Shown here: positions 25,076 to 32,191 of the stretch, piece after piece
Layout: each line of letters opens with the position of its first letter
Position numbering within the stretch: position 1 is the stretch's first letter
Assembly (NCBI GenBank): GCA_023667395.1
Contig: JAMPAC010000001.1
Coordinates: forward strand, 386,858 to 424,625
Direction: 5' to 3'
DNA from: Blautia sp.
Lineage (GTDB): Bacteria; Bacillota; Clostridia; Lachnospirales; Lachnospiraceae
Length of the DNA stretch: 37,768 nucleotides
Notes under the pieces: model-generated
Seen by the model: only the letters and a program-made list of their open reading frames with translations
Told to the model about the DNA's origin: nothing
Databases searched by the model: none
Made by a program: the position numbers and the translations under genes

Positions 25076-25115
25076 GGCATCATAGGATAATTGAAGCGTT
25101 TCATGTGGGACTCGC

Positions 25116-25152
25116 GACCCTCCCCAAGGATATCTGCGGGGAGGGTCTTTTT
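25116..25152 (+). terminator. Intra-operon terminator after the binding-protein gene
   Basis: GACCCTCCCC (25116-25125) pairs perfectly with GGGGAGGGTC (25138-25147), followed by five T. It sits between the binding protein and first permease genes and would set binding protein mRNA above permease mRNA. Confidence 0.85.
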
Positions 25153-25175
25153 ATTACAGGAAAGGGGGAATCCTG

Positions 25176-26078
25176 ATGGCAGCATCGAAGAAGAATCCCA
25201 TGAGCAAGGCTCTGGTGCGGAGGGAAACGATAGCCGGATACGCGTTCATGCTTCCGAGCCTGGTTTTCTTTCTGGGATTTGTGATCTATCCTATGGTACA
25301 ATGCGTTTTTACCAGCTTTTTTGACGCCACGATGAATCGTGAAGATATTTTCATCGGGCTGGCAAACTATATAGAATTATTCCAGGACACGGTTTTCCTG
25401 GGAGCGCTGCGGAACACGGTGGTGATCGTGATCGTTTCCGTCCCGGTGGTATGTATCTTTTCCCTGTGGGTAAGTTCCGTGATCTATGACCTGAAAGGCG
25501 CCGCGTGCTCCGCTTTCCGGTGCATTTTTTATCTTCCCGTGGTAACCGGTTCCGTTGCGGTCACGGTGGTATGGAAGTGGATGTTCAATAATTATTACGG
25601 CATCTTCAACTATGTGGGAACCAGCATGGGGCTCCTGGACAAAAATATCAACTGGCTGGGGGATGAAAAGTATGCCCTGGGATGTATCATACTGATCCTG
25701 CTGACCACCTCGGTGGGGCAGCCCATTGTGCTGTATGTGTCGGCGCTGAACAACGTGGATCAGTCCCTGGTGGAAGCGGCGGAAGTGGACGGCGCCACAA
25801 AGTTCCAGTGCTTCTGGAGGATCAAGTGGCCCCAGATTATGCCTACCACACTGTACATCCTTGTGATCACCACGATCAACAGCTTCCAGTGCTTTGCGCT
25901 GATCCAGCTGTTGACCAGCGGCGGTCCCAACCACAGTACGGATACCATCATGTACTATATTTACTACAACGCGTTTAAACTGTACCGCTATGGATACGGA
26001 AATGCCATGGGCGTGGTTCTGGCGATCATTATCGCGGTTCTTTCCGCCGTGCAGTTTAAATTAGCGAAGCAGGATTAG
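25176..26078 (+). CDS. Sugar ABC transporter permease (MalF-like)
   Basis: The 300-aa protein has six predicted membrane helices, beginning FMLPSLVFFLGFVIYPMVQC, and the inner-membrane coupling motif EAAEVDGATKFQCFWRIKWP, the EAA loop that contacts the ATPase. This architecture is that of CUT1-family first permeases. It pairs with the next gene. No ATP-binding subunit is encoded in this locus, so a shared MsmX/UgpC-type ATPase is probably used. AAAGGGGG precedes the ATG. Confidence 0.92.
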   Translation: MAASKKNPMSKALVRRETIAGYAFMLPSLVFFLGFVIYPMVQCVFTSFFDATMNREDIFIGLANYIELFQDTVFLGALRNTVVIVIVSVPVVCIFSLWVSSVIYDLKGAACSAFRCIFYLPVVTGSVAVTVVWKWMFNNYYGIFNYVGTSMGLLDKNINWLGDEKYALGCIILILLTTSVGQPIVLYVSALNNVDQSLVEAAEVDGATKFQCFWRIKWPQIMPTTLYILVITTINSFQCFALIQLLTSGGPNHSTDTIMYYIYYNAFKLYRYGYGNAMGVVLAIIIAVLSAVQFKLAKQD

Positions 26079-26094
26079 GAAAGGGGGAGCAGAT

Positions 26095-27000
26095 ATGAAG
26101 CCAAAAGGATTTAACCGTTCTAAATGTTATAAAATATTTTCCGTGACTGTGATCACGATTCTGGCTATTGCGTTTGCATTCCCTCTTTACTGGATCGTCA
26201 CGGGCTCGTTCAAGACTTCCGCAGCCATCAATGCCACAACACCCCAGTGGTGGCCTGAAGAGTGGGTGCTGGATAATTACCAGAAGCTGTTCAGCAGACA
26301 GACGGCGCCTCTCTGGGAGATACATATTCCCTTTACCAGCGCACAGTTTGTAGGTCCCAACGTGCCTGCAGCGATCAGGTGGCTGCTCAATACGGTGTTT
26401 ATGTCGGTTGTGTCCATGCTGCTCACCTGTGCCACGGCGGCCATGGCAGGGTATGCCCTGGCGAAGAAGCGCTTTTTGGGACGGGGGCTTTTGTTTACGC
26501 TGATCGTATGCGCCATGGCGCTGCCCAAGCAGGTAATCCTGATCCCGCTGCTGCGCGAAATGGCTGCTTTAAACCTGTATAATACCATATGGGCGGTAAT
26601 ATACCCTATCGTGGGATGGCCTTTCGGCGTATTCCTGATGAAGCAGTTCTCGGAAGGAATCCCGGGAGAAATGATGGAAGCGGCGAGGATTGACGGAGCC
26701 GGAGAGTGGAAGACCTTTTACACCATTGCCCTGCCCCTGATCAAGCCGGGTATCGGCGCGCTGGCGATCTTCACGTTCATTAATTCGTGGAACGATTACT
26801 TTATGCAGTTGATCATGCTGACCAGCACGAAGAACCTGACCATCCCCCTGGGTATTGCGAAGCTGCAGGCGGAGAATGCCATGGACTTTGGCCTGATCAT
26901 GGCAGGAGCGTCACTGGCGGCAATCCCCATTATCATCATCTTCCTGATCTTCCAGAAATACTTTACGAAAGGAATCACCATGGGCGCGGTGAAAGGCTAG
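26095..27000 (+). CDS. Sugar ABC transporter permease (MalG-like)
   Basis: The 301-aa partner permease has six predicted helices and the EAA loop MMEAARIDGAGEWKTFYTIALPLIKPG. An N-terminal helix (ILAIAFAFPLYWIVTGSFK) and a longer than usual periplasmic stretch (TTPQWWPEEWVLDNYQKLFSRQTAPLWE) match the second permease of carbohydrate importers. It starts 16 bases after the first permease and its stop codon overlaps the ribosome site of the yhcH gene, so the genes are tightly linked. Confidence 0.92.
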   Translation: MKPKGFNRSKCYKIFSVTVITILAIAFAFPLYWIVTGSFKTSAAINATTPQWWPEEWVLDNYQKLFSRQTAPLWEIHIPFTSAQFVGPNVPAAIRWLLNTVFMSVVSMLLTCATAAMAGYALAKKRFLGRGLLFTLIVCAMALPKQVILIPLLREMAALNLYNTIWAVIYPIVGWPFGVFLMKQFSEGIPGEMMEAARIDGAGEWKTFYTIALPLIKPGIGALAIFTFINSWNDYFMQLIMLTSTKNLTIPLGIAKLQAENAMDFGLIMAGASLAAIPIIIIFLIFQKYFTKGITMGAVKG

Positions 27001-27010
27001 GAGGTGCGTC

Positions 27011-27463
27011 ATGATCTATACGGAAATAAGTAATATCTGTCATTACTGCGGCATAGGGGAATATCTGGACAAAGCCTTTGAATATCTGGGAAGCCACCCG
27101 CTGGACAATATGGAGCCCGGCTATTATGAGATAGACGGTAAGCGGGTATATATGAACATACTGGATTATGATACGATCAACGAGGAGGAGGCATTTTTCG
27201 AGGCTCACGCGAAATACGCGGACATCCATATGGTCGTGGAGGGCGAAGAACTGGTGGGTGTCTCGGAATTATGCCGGGTTGCAGTGAAGACGTTTGACCA
27301 GGAAAAGGACCTGTATGAAGTGGAGGGACCGGTGGAACATTATATCCGCCTGATCCCCGGCAAAGCGCTGGTCACCATGCCGGGAGACGCCCATAAGCTG
27401 AAACTGGCAGCAGGCCAGCCGGCCGCCGTGCGGAAAGCGGTCATAAAGGTGTATGTAGGGTAA
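27011..27463 (+). CDS. YhcH/YjgK/YiaL family protein (sialic acid anomerase type)
   Basis: The 150-aa protein belongs to the YhcH (DUF386) beta-barrel family: LGSHPLDNMEPGYYEIDGKRVYMNILDYDT, FEAHAKYADIHMVVEGEELVGV and the C-terminal TMPGDAHKLKLA with a metal-ligand histidine. Members in nan operons, such as NanQ of Escherichia coli, speed anomer exchange of sialic acid, consistent with its place just before nanA. AGGAGG overlaps the preceding stop codon. Confidence 0.9.
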   Translation: MIYTEISNICHYCGIGEYLDKAFEYLGSHPLDNMEPGYYEIDGKRVYMNILDYDTINEEEAFFEAHAKYADIHMVVEGEELVGVSELCRVAVKTFDQEKDLYEVEGPVEHYIRLIPGKALVTMPGDAHKLKLAAGQPAAVRKAVIKVYVG

Positions 27464-27480
27464 CTGGAGAGACCGGAACA

Positions 27481-27500
27481 AATTGTCGCAAGCGACAATT
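27481..27500 (+). repeat. Perfect hairpin between yhcH and nanA
   Basis: AATTGTCGC and GCGACAATT form a 9-bp stem with a 2-base gap (or 8 bp with a CAAG tetraloop). There is no U-tract. It ends 5 bases before the AGGAGG of nanA, suggesting mRNA processing, stability or translation control rather than termination. Confidence 0.6.
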
Positions 27501-27517
27501 GAATAGGAGGTATATGG

Positions 27518-28435
27518 ATGAGGGATATCAGTAAGTATCAGGGAATCATCCCGGCGTTTTATGCGTGTTATGACAGCGGGGGGAAGGTAGACGGGGAGCG
27601 TGTGGAACTGCTGACCCGGTATATGGTGAAAAAAGGCGTAAAAGGCGTATATGTGGGCGGTTCCTCCGGGGAATGCATTTACCAGACTGTGGAAGACCGG
27701 AAGCTGACCCTGGAGCACGTGATGCGTGCGGCGGAAAACAAGCTGACCGTGATCGCCCATGTGGCCTGCAACAATACGGCGGAGAGCAGGGAGTTGGCGG
27801 CTCATGCCCAGAGCCTTGGCGTAGATGCCATTGCGGCGATTCCTCCGATCTATTTCCATCTTCCGGAGTATGCCATCGCGGAATACTGGAATGATATTTC
27901 CGACGCGGCTCCGGATACCGACTTTATCATTTATAATATTCCCCAGCTGGCAGGGGTTGCGCTGACGATGCCGCTGTTCAGGGAAATGAAGAAAAATGAG
28001 AGAGTGGCTGCGGTAAAGAACAGTTCCATGCCCACGCAGGATATCCAGATGTTCAAAGCGGAGGGCGGGGAAGGCTTTGTGGTGCTGAACGGTCCTGACG
28101 AACAGCTGGTGGCAGGCCTTGCCATTGGCGCGGACGGCGGGATCGGCGGAACCTATGGGGTCATGCCGGAACTTTATCTGAAAATAAAGGCTCTGATGGA
28201 TGAAGGAAAAGTGGCGGAGGCGCAGAAGATCCAATATGCCGCGAATGAAGTCATATACGGCATGTGCGCGTGCCATGGCAATATGTATGCCGTGATCAAG
28301 GAGATCCTGCGGATCCGCGAGGGACTGGATATCGGAAGCGTGCGCAAACCTCTCACCGCGCTGGTTCCGGAGGATATGGAGCAGGTGAAAAAGTGCGCGG
28401 AGATGGTGGATAAAGCCATTGAAATGTATGTGTGA
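27518..28435 (+). CDS. nanA: N-acetylneuraminate lyase (DHDPS family)
   Basis: The 305-aa TIM-barrel aldolase has GVYVGGSSGECIYQTVEDRK, with the GxSGE pyruvate-carboxylate motif, FIIYNIPQLAGVAL, with the catalytic tyrosine near residue 140, and RVAAVKNSSM, with the Schiff-base lysine near residue 166. The family also contains dihydrodipicolinate synthase and other aldolases; location between yhcH and nanE makes sialic acid cleavage to ManNAc and pyruvate the clear choice. The start at ATG 27518 follows AGGAGG by 9 bases. Confidence 0.9.
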   Translation: MRDISKYQGIIPAFYACYDSGGKVDGERVELLTRYMVKKGVKGVYVGGSSGECIYQTVEDRKLTLEHVMRAAENKLTVIAHVACNNTAESRELAAHAQSLGVDAIAAIPPIYFHLPEYAIAEYWNDISDAAPDTDFIIYNIPQLAGVALTMPLFREMKKNERVAAVKNSSMPTQDIQMFKAEGGEGFVVLNGPDEQLVAGLAIGADGGIGGTYGVMPELYLKIKALMDEGKVAEAQKIQYAANEVIYGMCACHGNMYAVIKEILRIREGLDIGSVRKPLTALVPEDMEQVKKCAEMVDKAIEMYV

Positions 28436-28442
28436 GGAGGAT

Positions 28443-29147
28443 ATGGGATTGAAAAAGGAAGAATTTTTTGAGCGGATAAAAGGGAAAGTGATCGTATCCT
28501 GCCAGGCAGTGAAAGGCGAGCCCCTGTATGTGGAGGAAAAGTCCATCATGTATCTCATGGCCCGGGCGGCCAAGCAGGCGGGCACACCGGCTATCCGTAC
28601 CAGCAGCATCCGCGACGTCATCGCCATCAAAGAAGAAACAGGTCTTCCCGTGATCGGGTTGATCAAGGTACAGTACGAGGGATTTGAAAGCTACATAACC
28701 CCCACCATGAAAGAAGTGGATGAACTTGTGGAAGCGGGGTCGGATGTGATAGCCTTTGACTGTACGGAGCAGAAGCGCGGGGACGGCAAGAGCATCAGCC
28801 AGTTTATCACGGAGGTTCGTGAGAAATATCCGGAGGCTATCCTGATGGCGGATATCTCTACCTATGAGGAGGGTGTCAACGCGTGGAAGCTGGGAATGGA
28901 CATTGTGGGAACTACCATGAGCGGCTATACTTCCTATACCCCCAAAACGGACGGTCCCGATTACGAACTGGTAAAAAGGCTGTCGGAGACCGTGGATATC
29001 CCTGTGATCGGCGAGGGCAGGGTTCACAGCCCCGAGCAGGCGGTGGAGATGCTGGACGCAGGAGCCTATGCAGTGGTAGTGGGCGGCGCCATCACAAGGC
29101 CGCTGGAGATCGCGCAGCGGTTTATCAAAGCGGTAGAAAGCAGGTAG
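28443..29147 (+). CDS. nanE: N-acylglucosamine-6-phosphate 2-epimerase
   Basis: The 234-aa TIM-barrel enzyme shows the NanE pattern KVIVSCQAVKGEPLY, IRTSSIRDVIAIKEETGLPVIGLIK, ILMADISTYEEGVNAWKLG and IPVIGEGRVHSPEQAVEML. It interconverts ManNAc-6-P and GlcNAc-6-P, linking the sialic acid branch to NagA. The start is ambiguous: ATG 28443 lies only 2 bases after AGGAGG, whereas TTG 28449 has 8-base spacing, closer to the optimum; the proteins differ by two residues. Confidence 0.93.
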   Translation: MGLKKEEFFERIKGKVIVSCQAVKGEPLYVEEKSIMYLMARAAKQAGTPAIRTSSIRDVIAIKEETGLPVIGLIKVQYEGFESYITPTMKEVDELVEAGSDVIAFDCTEQKRGDGKSISQFITEVREKYPEAILMADISTYEEGVNAWKLGMDIVGTTMSGYTSYTPKTDGPDYELVKRLSETVDIPVIGEGRVHSPEQAVEMLDAGAYAVVVGGAITRPLEIAQRFIKAVESR

Positions 29148-29150
29148 GCC

Positions 29151-29798
29151 ATGAAAAAGCATATTGTATGTTTCGGAGACTCCAATACCCATGGCTATTG
29201 CGCCATGACAGGAGGCAGGTTTGATGAAAACGAGAGATGGTGCTGCCTGCTTCAGAAAAAGCTGGGAGAGGACTTCCTGATCATTGAGGAGGGCTTGAGC
29301 GGGCGCACCACCTGTTTTAACGATCCGATTCATGAGGGGTTGTCCGGCCTGGATTACATCTATCCCTGCCTGATGAGCCATGAGCCGGTGGATCTGTTGG
29401 TTATCATGCTGGGAACCAATGACACGAAAGAAAGGTTCGGCTCTTCGGCGGCCTGCATCGCGCTGGGGCTGAAGCGGCTCATAGCCAAGGCTGTGGCGAC
29501 CACGGACTGCTGGCGGGATGGGAAGGCTTCCATATTGATCGTGACGCCCCAGAATATTGACGGGAAATATGAGGACACGGAAGTGGGCGCTACCATGGGA
29601 CGGGGCTGCGCGGAGAAATCGGAGGGACTGGCGGAAGAGTTTGCGAAGATTGCCGAACTGACGGGCTGTCACTATATGGATGCGAATCGGTTCGTGACGG
29701 CGCCTCCAAATGGTATCGACTATATGCATCTGACCGCAGAGGGACACCGGCAGCTGGCGGATGCGTTGGCGGGAAAAATAACGGAGATCTTTTCCTGA
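29151..29798 (+). CDS. SGNH/GDSL hydrolase, possible sialate or sugar O-acetylesterase
   Basis: The 215-aa protein has the SGNH blocks: HIVCFGDSNTHGY (nucleophile serine), GLSGRTT, VIMLGTNDTKERF, and the catalytic DYMHLTAEGHRQLADAL (Asp and His). No signal peptide is seen, so it acts in the cytoplasm. Being the last gene of the nan operon, 3 bases after nanE, removal of O-acetyl groups from imported sialic acid or its products is a reasonable guess; homologues include esterases of many sugars. Confidence 0.82.
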   Translation: MKKHIVCFGDSNTHGYCAMTGGRFDENERWCCLLQKKLGEDFLIIEEGLSGRTTCFNDPIHEGLSGLDYIYPCLMSHEPVDLLVIMLGTNDTKERFGSSAACIALGLKRLIAKAVATTDCWRDGKASILIVTPQNIDGKYEDTEVGATMGRGCAEKSEGLAEEFAKIAELTGCHYMDANRFVTAPPNGIDYMHLTAEGHRQLADALAGKITEIFS

Positions 29799-29811
29799 AA
29801 TAGTTTATGGT

Positions 29812-29845
29812 CAAAAAAAGAGTGGATCCGTCCATTCTTTTTTTG
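29812..29845. terminator. Strong bidirectional-type terminator after the nan operon
   Basis: A 15-bp stem (CAAAAAAAGAGTGGA against TCCATTCTTTTTTTG, one G-U pair, loop TCCG) follows the esterase gene by 13 bases. A and T runs on both sides would allow function in either direction. Confidence 0.85.
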
Positions 29846-29857
29846 ATGGGGGAGTCC

Positions 29858-29874
29858 CCTGTTTGCAAAACAGG
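29858..29874. promoter_or_regulatory. Inverted repeat overlapping the -35 of the two-component operon
   Basis: CCTGTTT and AAACAGG with a 3-base centre lie directly over the predicted -35 element. A repressor or activator bound here would control access of RNA polymerase. Confidence 0.5.
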
Positions 29875-29890
29875 CGAAATCATGTATACT
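29862..29890 (+). promoter_or_regulatory. Promoter of the LytTR/GHKL operon
   Basis: TTTGCA (29862-29867), 17 bases and TATACT (29885-29890) make a plausible sigma-A promoter about 70 bases before the GTG start. Confidence 0.6.
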
Positions 29891-29960
29891 GGATTTTGCG
29901 CAGGAAGGAAGTGGTTTCCATTGCGGCGCAAAAAATTGGATATCCGGGGTGGGGGTTGGC

Positions 29961-30665
29961 GTGAGGATAGTAATTTGTGACGATGAAGCGGAATACAGGC
30001 ATATTTTGAGGGAAAGGATCCTGCAGCATTCGTTAGCCTGGGATTATGAGGCGGAGATCGCGGAGTATGCGGACGGCAGCAGCCTGCTGGCGGCGGAGGG
30101 CGAAAAGGGCGCGGACGTGTATTTCCTGGACATAGAGACGGCGGAGGGCTCGGATGACGGCATCAGGACGGCCAGGGAACTCCGCAGGCGGGGTGACGGC
30201 GGACTGATCGTCTATGTGACGGGGTTCATCGATTATGTGCAGACAGGATATGAGGTCAGGGCTTTCCGTTATCTGCTCAAGAGCCAGATAGACAGGGATC
30301 TGGAGCAGGTTCTGGGGGATATCAGGAAAGAACTGACAGGGGAGGATTTTTTCTCTTTTCGGAAAAATAAGGAGATCCAGCGGGTGAAACTGCGGGAGAT
30401 CCTATATCTGGAGAGCGACAGACGTCTCATACGCATAAAATATGACCGGGGCGAGGAGACTTTCTACGGCAGTCTGGACGATGTGGCGGAGGAACTGGCC
30501 GGAAAAGGCTTCCTGCGCTGTCACAAGAGTTATCTGATCCACATGGACAGGGTGAAACATTTTTCCGGGGAAAAGGTGACACTGGAGGACGGAAGCGTCC
30601 TCCCCATAAGCCGGTCTTACGGAAAAGAAGTGAGAAAGGAACTTACATTGTATTTTGCCCGATGA
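29961..30665 (+). CDS. LytTR family response regulator
   Basis: I take GTG 29961 as the start because the family's RIVICDDE begins there; this gives 234 aa. Residues 1-120 form a receiver domain with the acidic pocket CDDEAEYR, the phosphoacceptor in VYFLDIET near residue 57, and a lysine in YLLKSQ. Residues of about 135-232 are a LytTR DNA-binding domain (FSFRKNKEIQRVKLREILYLESD, FLRCHKSYLIHMDRVKHF). Such regulators bind short direct repeats and often control peptide signalling or export. The partner kinase gene follows by 18 bases. Confidence 0.92.
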   Translation: MRIVICDDEAEYRHILRERILQHSLAWDYEAEIAEYADGSSLLAAEGEKGADVYFLDIETAEGSDDGIRTARELRRRGDGGLIVYVTGFIDYVQTGYEVRAFRYLLKSQIDRDLEQVLGDIRKELTGEDFFSFRKNKEIQRVKLREILYLESDRRLIRIKYDRGEETFYGSLDDVAEELAGKGFLRCHKSYLIHMDRVKHFSGEKVTLEDGSVLPISRSYGKEVRKELTLYFAR

Positions 30666-30683
30666 CAACGGCGGAGGCGCGTT

Positions 30684-31877
30684 ATGAAAATCTTTGTGAT
30701 CAATCTGGGATGCACGGCGCTTTTAACGGGGCTCTGTTTCTGGTGTATGAGAAAGCGGGACAGGATCGGGAAGATCATGGGAATGTCCTGCTTTCTTGTG
30801 GCGGGCTGCTTCCTGGACAGGCTGTGCGGCCTGGTGATGGAGGGGATTGCACGGGAGGATGCCTGGGAGCAGATGCGGCTGGTGGGAATGGGGTTGTCCA
30901 AAAGCATGGCAGGAGCTTTTCTGGTCATGCTCTGCGCCATGCCCGGGGAAAGCGCCGGGAGCGGGGTCGTGGAACCGGGCAGGAAGATAAGTTACGTGGA
31001 AAAACTGGCGGTGGCGGGAACCGCCTTTTTCTGGTGCCTGCTGACTGCCACGGGGGTGTTTTTGGGCAGGGGAACATGGTTGGAGCGGGGTACAGTTCCC
31101 AGACCGGGACGTATCCTGGCGGCGGATTTCCTCTGGACCCTTTTGCTGTTCCTGACGCTGTCAGGTTTCTGGATGTCGGTATACCGGCACATGCGGGCGG
31201 AGCATGGCAGGCAGGAGGAGCAGAAGCGGCAGGAGGAGCGCAGACAGGCACAAAGCTATCTTTATACCGTCGAGAGCAATTACCAGAGGACGCGGGAACT
31301 ATGGCACGACCTGCGGAACCATATCAGTCTGCTGCATCTCCTTTTGCAGGAGGAAAAATATGAGCAGATGCGGGACTACCTGAACGTATTCGGGGAGGAA
31401 GTGGATCGAATCGCGCTGCCCGTAAAGAGCGGGAACCTGATCGTGGACGCAGTGCTGGCGGATAAATCGGCCAGGGCAAAGCGGGAAAATATAGTCGTGG
31501 AACTGGAATTATGCGACCTGACCGGACTGCAACTGAAACCTGATGAAATCTGCAGCCTGTTTGGAAACCTGCTGGATAATGCCATGGAGGAATGCCTTCG
31601 GGTCAGCGGAGAGAGGAAGATCCTGATCACATGCCGGACGCGGGAGAGGGATTTTTATTTTTCCGTCAGGAATACGCTGGCGGAGAAGGGAACCCCGCAG
31701 GAGACCCCGCTGGCAAGCCGCAAGAGCGACAGGGAAAATGTGGTGGGGCACGGCCTTGGACTGCGCAGCGTGGAGCGGGTGGTCAACCGCTATGGGGGTG
31801 AATTAGTGACGGAGGTCAGGGAAGGGATGTTTACGGCTGCGGTGTGGCTGCCCGGGGGATCGCGGAACAACGGGTGA
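30684..31877 (+). CDS. GHKL-type sensor histidine kinase
   Basis: The 397-aa protein has about four or five N-terminal membrane helices (IFVINLGCTALLTGLCFW, the stretch around AGAFLVMLCAMPG, AVAGTAFFWCLLTATGVFLG and FLWTLLLFLTLSGFWMSVY), then a coiled basic linker rich in RQEEQKRQEERRQ. The phosphoacceptor box is ELWHDLRNHISLLHLLL, and the GHKL ATPase follows with LFGNLLDNAMEECLRV (N box) and GHGLGLRSVERVVNRYGG (G box). It pairs with the LytTR regulator upstream. The membrane part is shorter than in AgrC, so the signal is uncertain. Confidence 0.9.
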   Translation: MKIFVINLGCTALLTGLCFWCMRKRDRIGKIMGMSCFLVAGCFLDRLCGLVMEGIAREDAWEQMRLVGMGLSKSMAGAFLVMLCAMPGESAGSGVVEPGRKISYVEKLAVAGTAFFWCLLTATGVFLGRGTWLERGTVPRPGRILAADFLWTLLLFLTLSGFWMSVYRHMRAEHGRQEEQKRQEERRQAQSYLYTVESNYQRTRELWHDLRNHISLLHLLLQEEKYEQMRDYLNVFGEEVDRIALPVKSGNLIVDAVLADKSARAKRENIVVELELCDLTGLQLKPDEICSLFGNLLDNAMEECLRVSGERKILITCRTRERDFYFSVRNTLAEKGTPQETPLASRKSDRENVVGHGLGLRSVERVVNRYGGELVTEVREGMFTAAVWLPGGSRNNG

Positions 31878-31999
31878 CCGCATGGAATCCGGCAGGGATG
31901 CGGGCTGACCAGGCGGCCGGATGAGAATGCAGGGATGGTATGCGGAAAATAACAGGAAAGCCGTTAATTCTTACAGGCAGGCGCAGAGGAGGCTGGGTT

Positions 32000-32151
32000 A
32001 TGGTAAAATAAGTCCATATTCCAAGCAGTCAGCGGCCGAATGGCCATCCATACCAGGATCGGCTTGTGATCATGGTAAAATAAGTCCATATTCCAGGCAG
32101 TCAGCGGCCGAATGGCCACATACCATGATCGGTCTGTGATCATGGTACAAT
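32000..32151 (+). repeat. Tandem repeat of 72 and 70 bp with hairpins, plus partial third copy
   Basis: Copy 1 (32000-32071) and copy 2 (32072-32141) differ at only four bases and a 2-bp deletion; the third begins ATGGTACAATATTGAC. Each unit ends with an inverted repeat: TACCATGATC with GATCATGGTA (32121-32130 with 32138-32147) is perfect, and the copy 1 version has one mismatch. Each unit also starts with an extended -10-like sequence (TGGTAAAAT or TGGTACAAT). The 314-base gap from the kinase gene to the ABC gene otherwise holds nothing convincing; a 72-codon frame running through the repeat has no ribosome site. Confidence 0.85.
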
Positions 32152-32191
32152 ATTGACACAGCCGGAAAAACGTCTGAAAGGAGGACGGCGG

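Noticed and set aside
27269-29747. Long antisense frames (464-465 codons) opposite nanA, nanE and the esterase gene
   Set aside because: They are mirror frames of well-identified enzymes, have composition-driven His/Arg/Pro-rich products, and no ribosome sites or domains.
31921-32139. 72-codon frame through the tandem repeat
   Set aside because: No ribosome site; the protein repeats (GKISPYS and QSAAEWP) simply reflect the DNA repeat.
32000-32151. CRISPR array
   Set aside because: Only two units with no unique spacers of constant length; the units are continuous tandem repeats.
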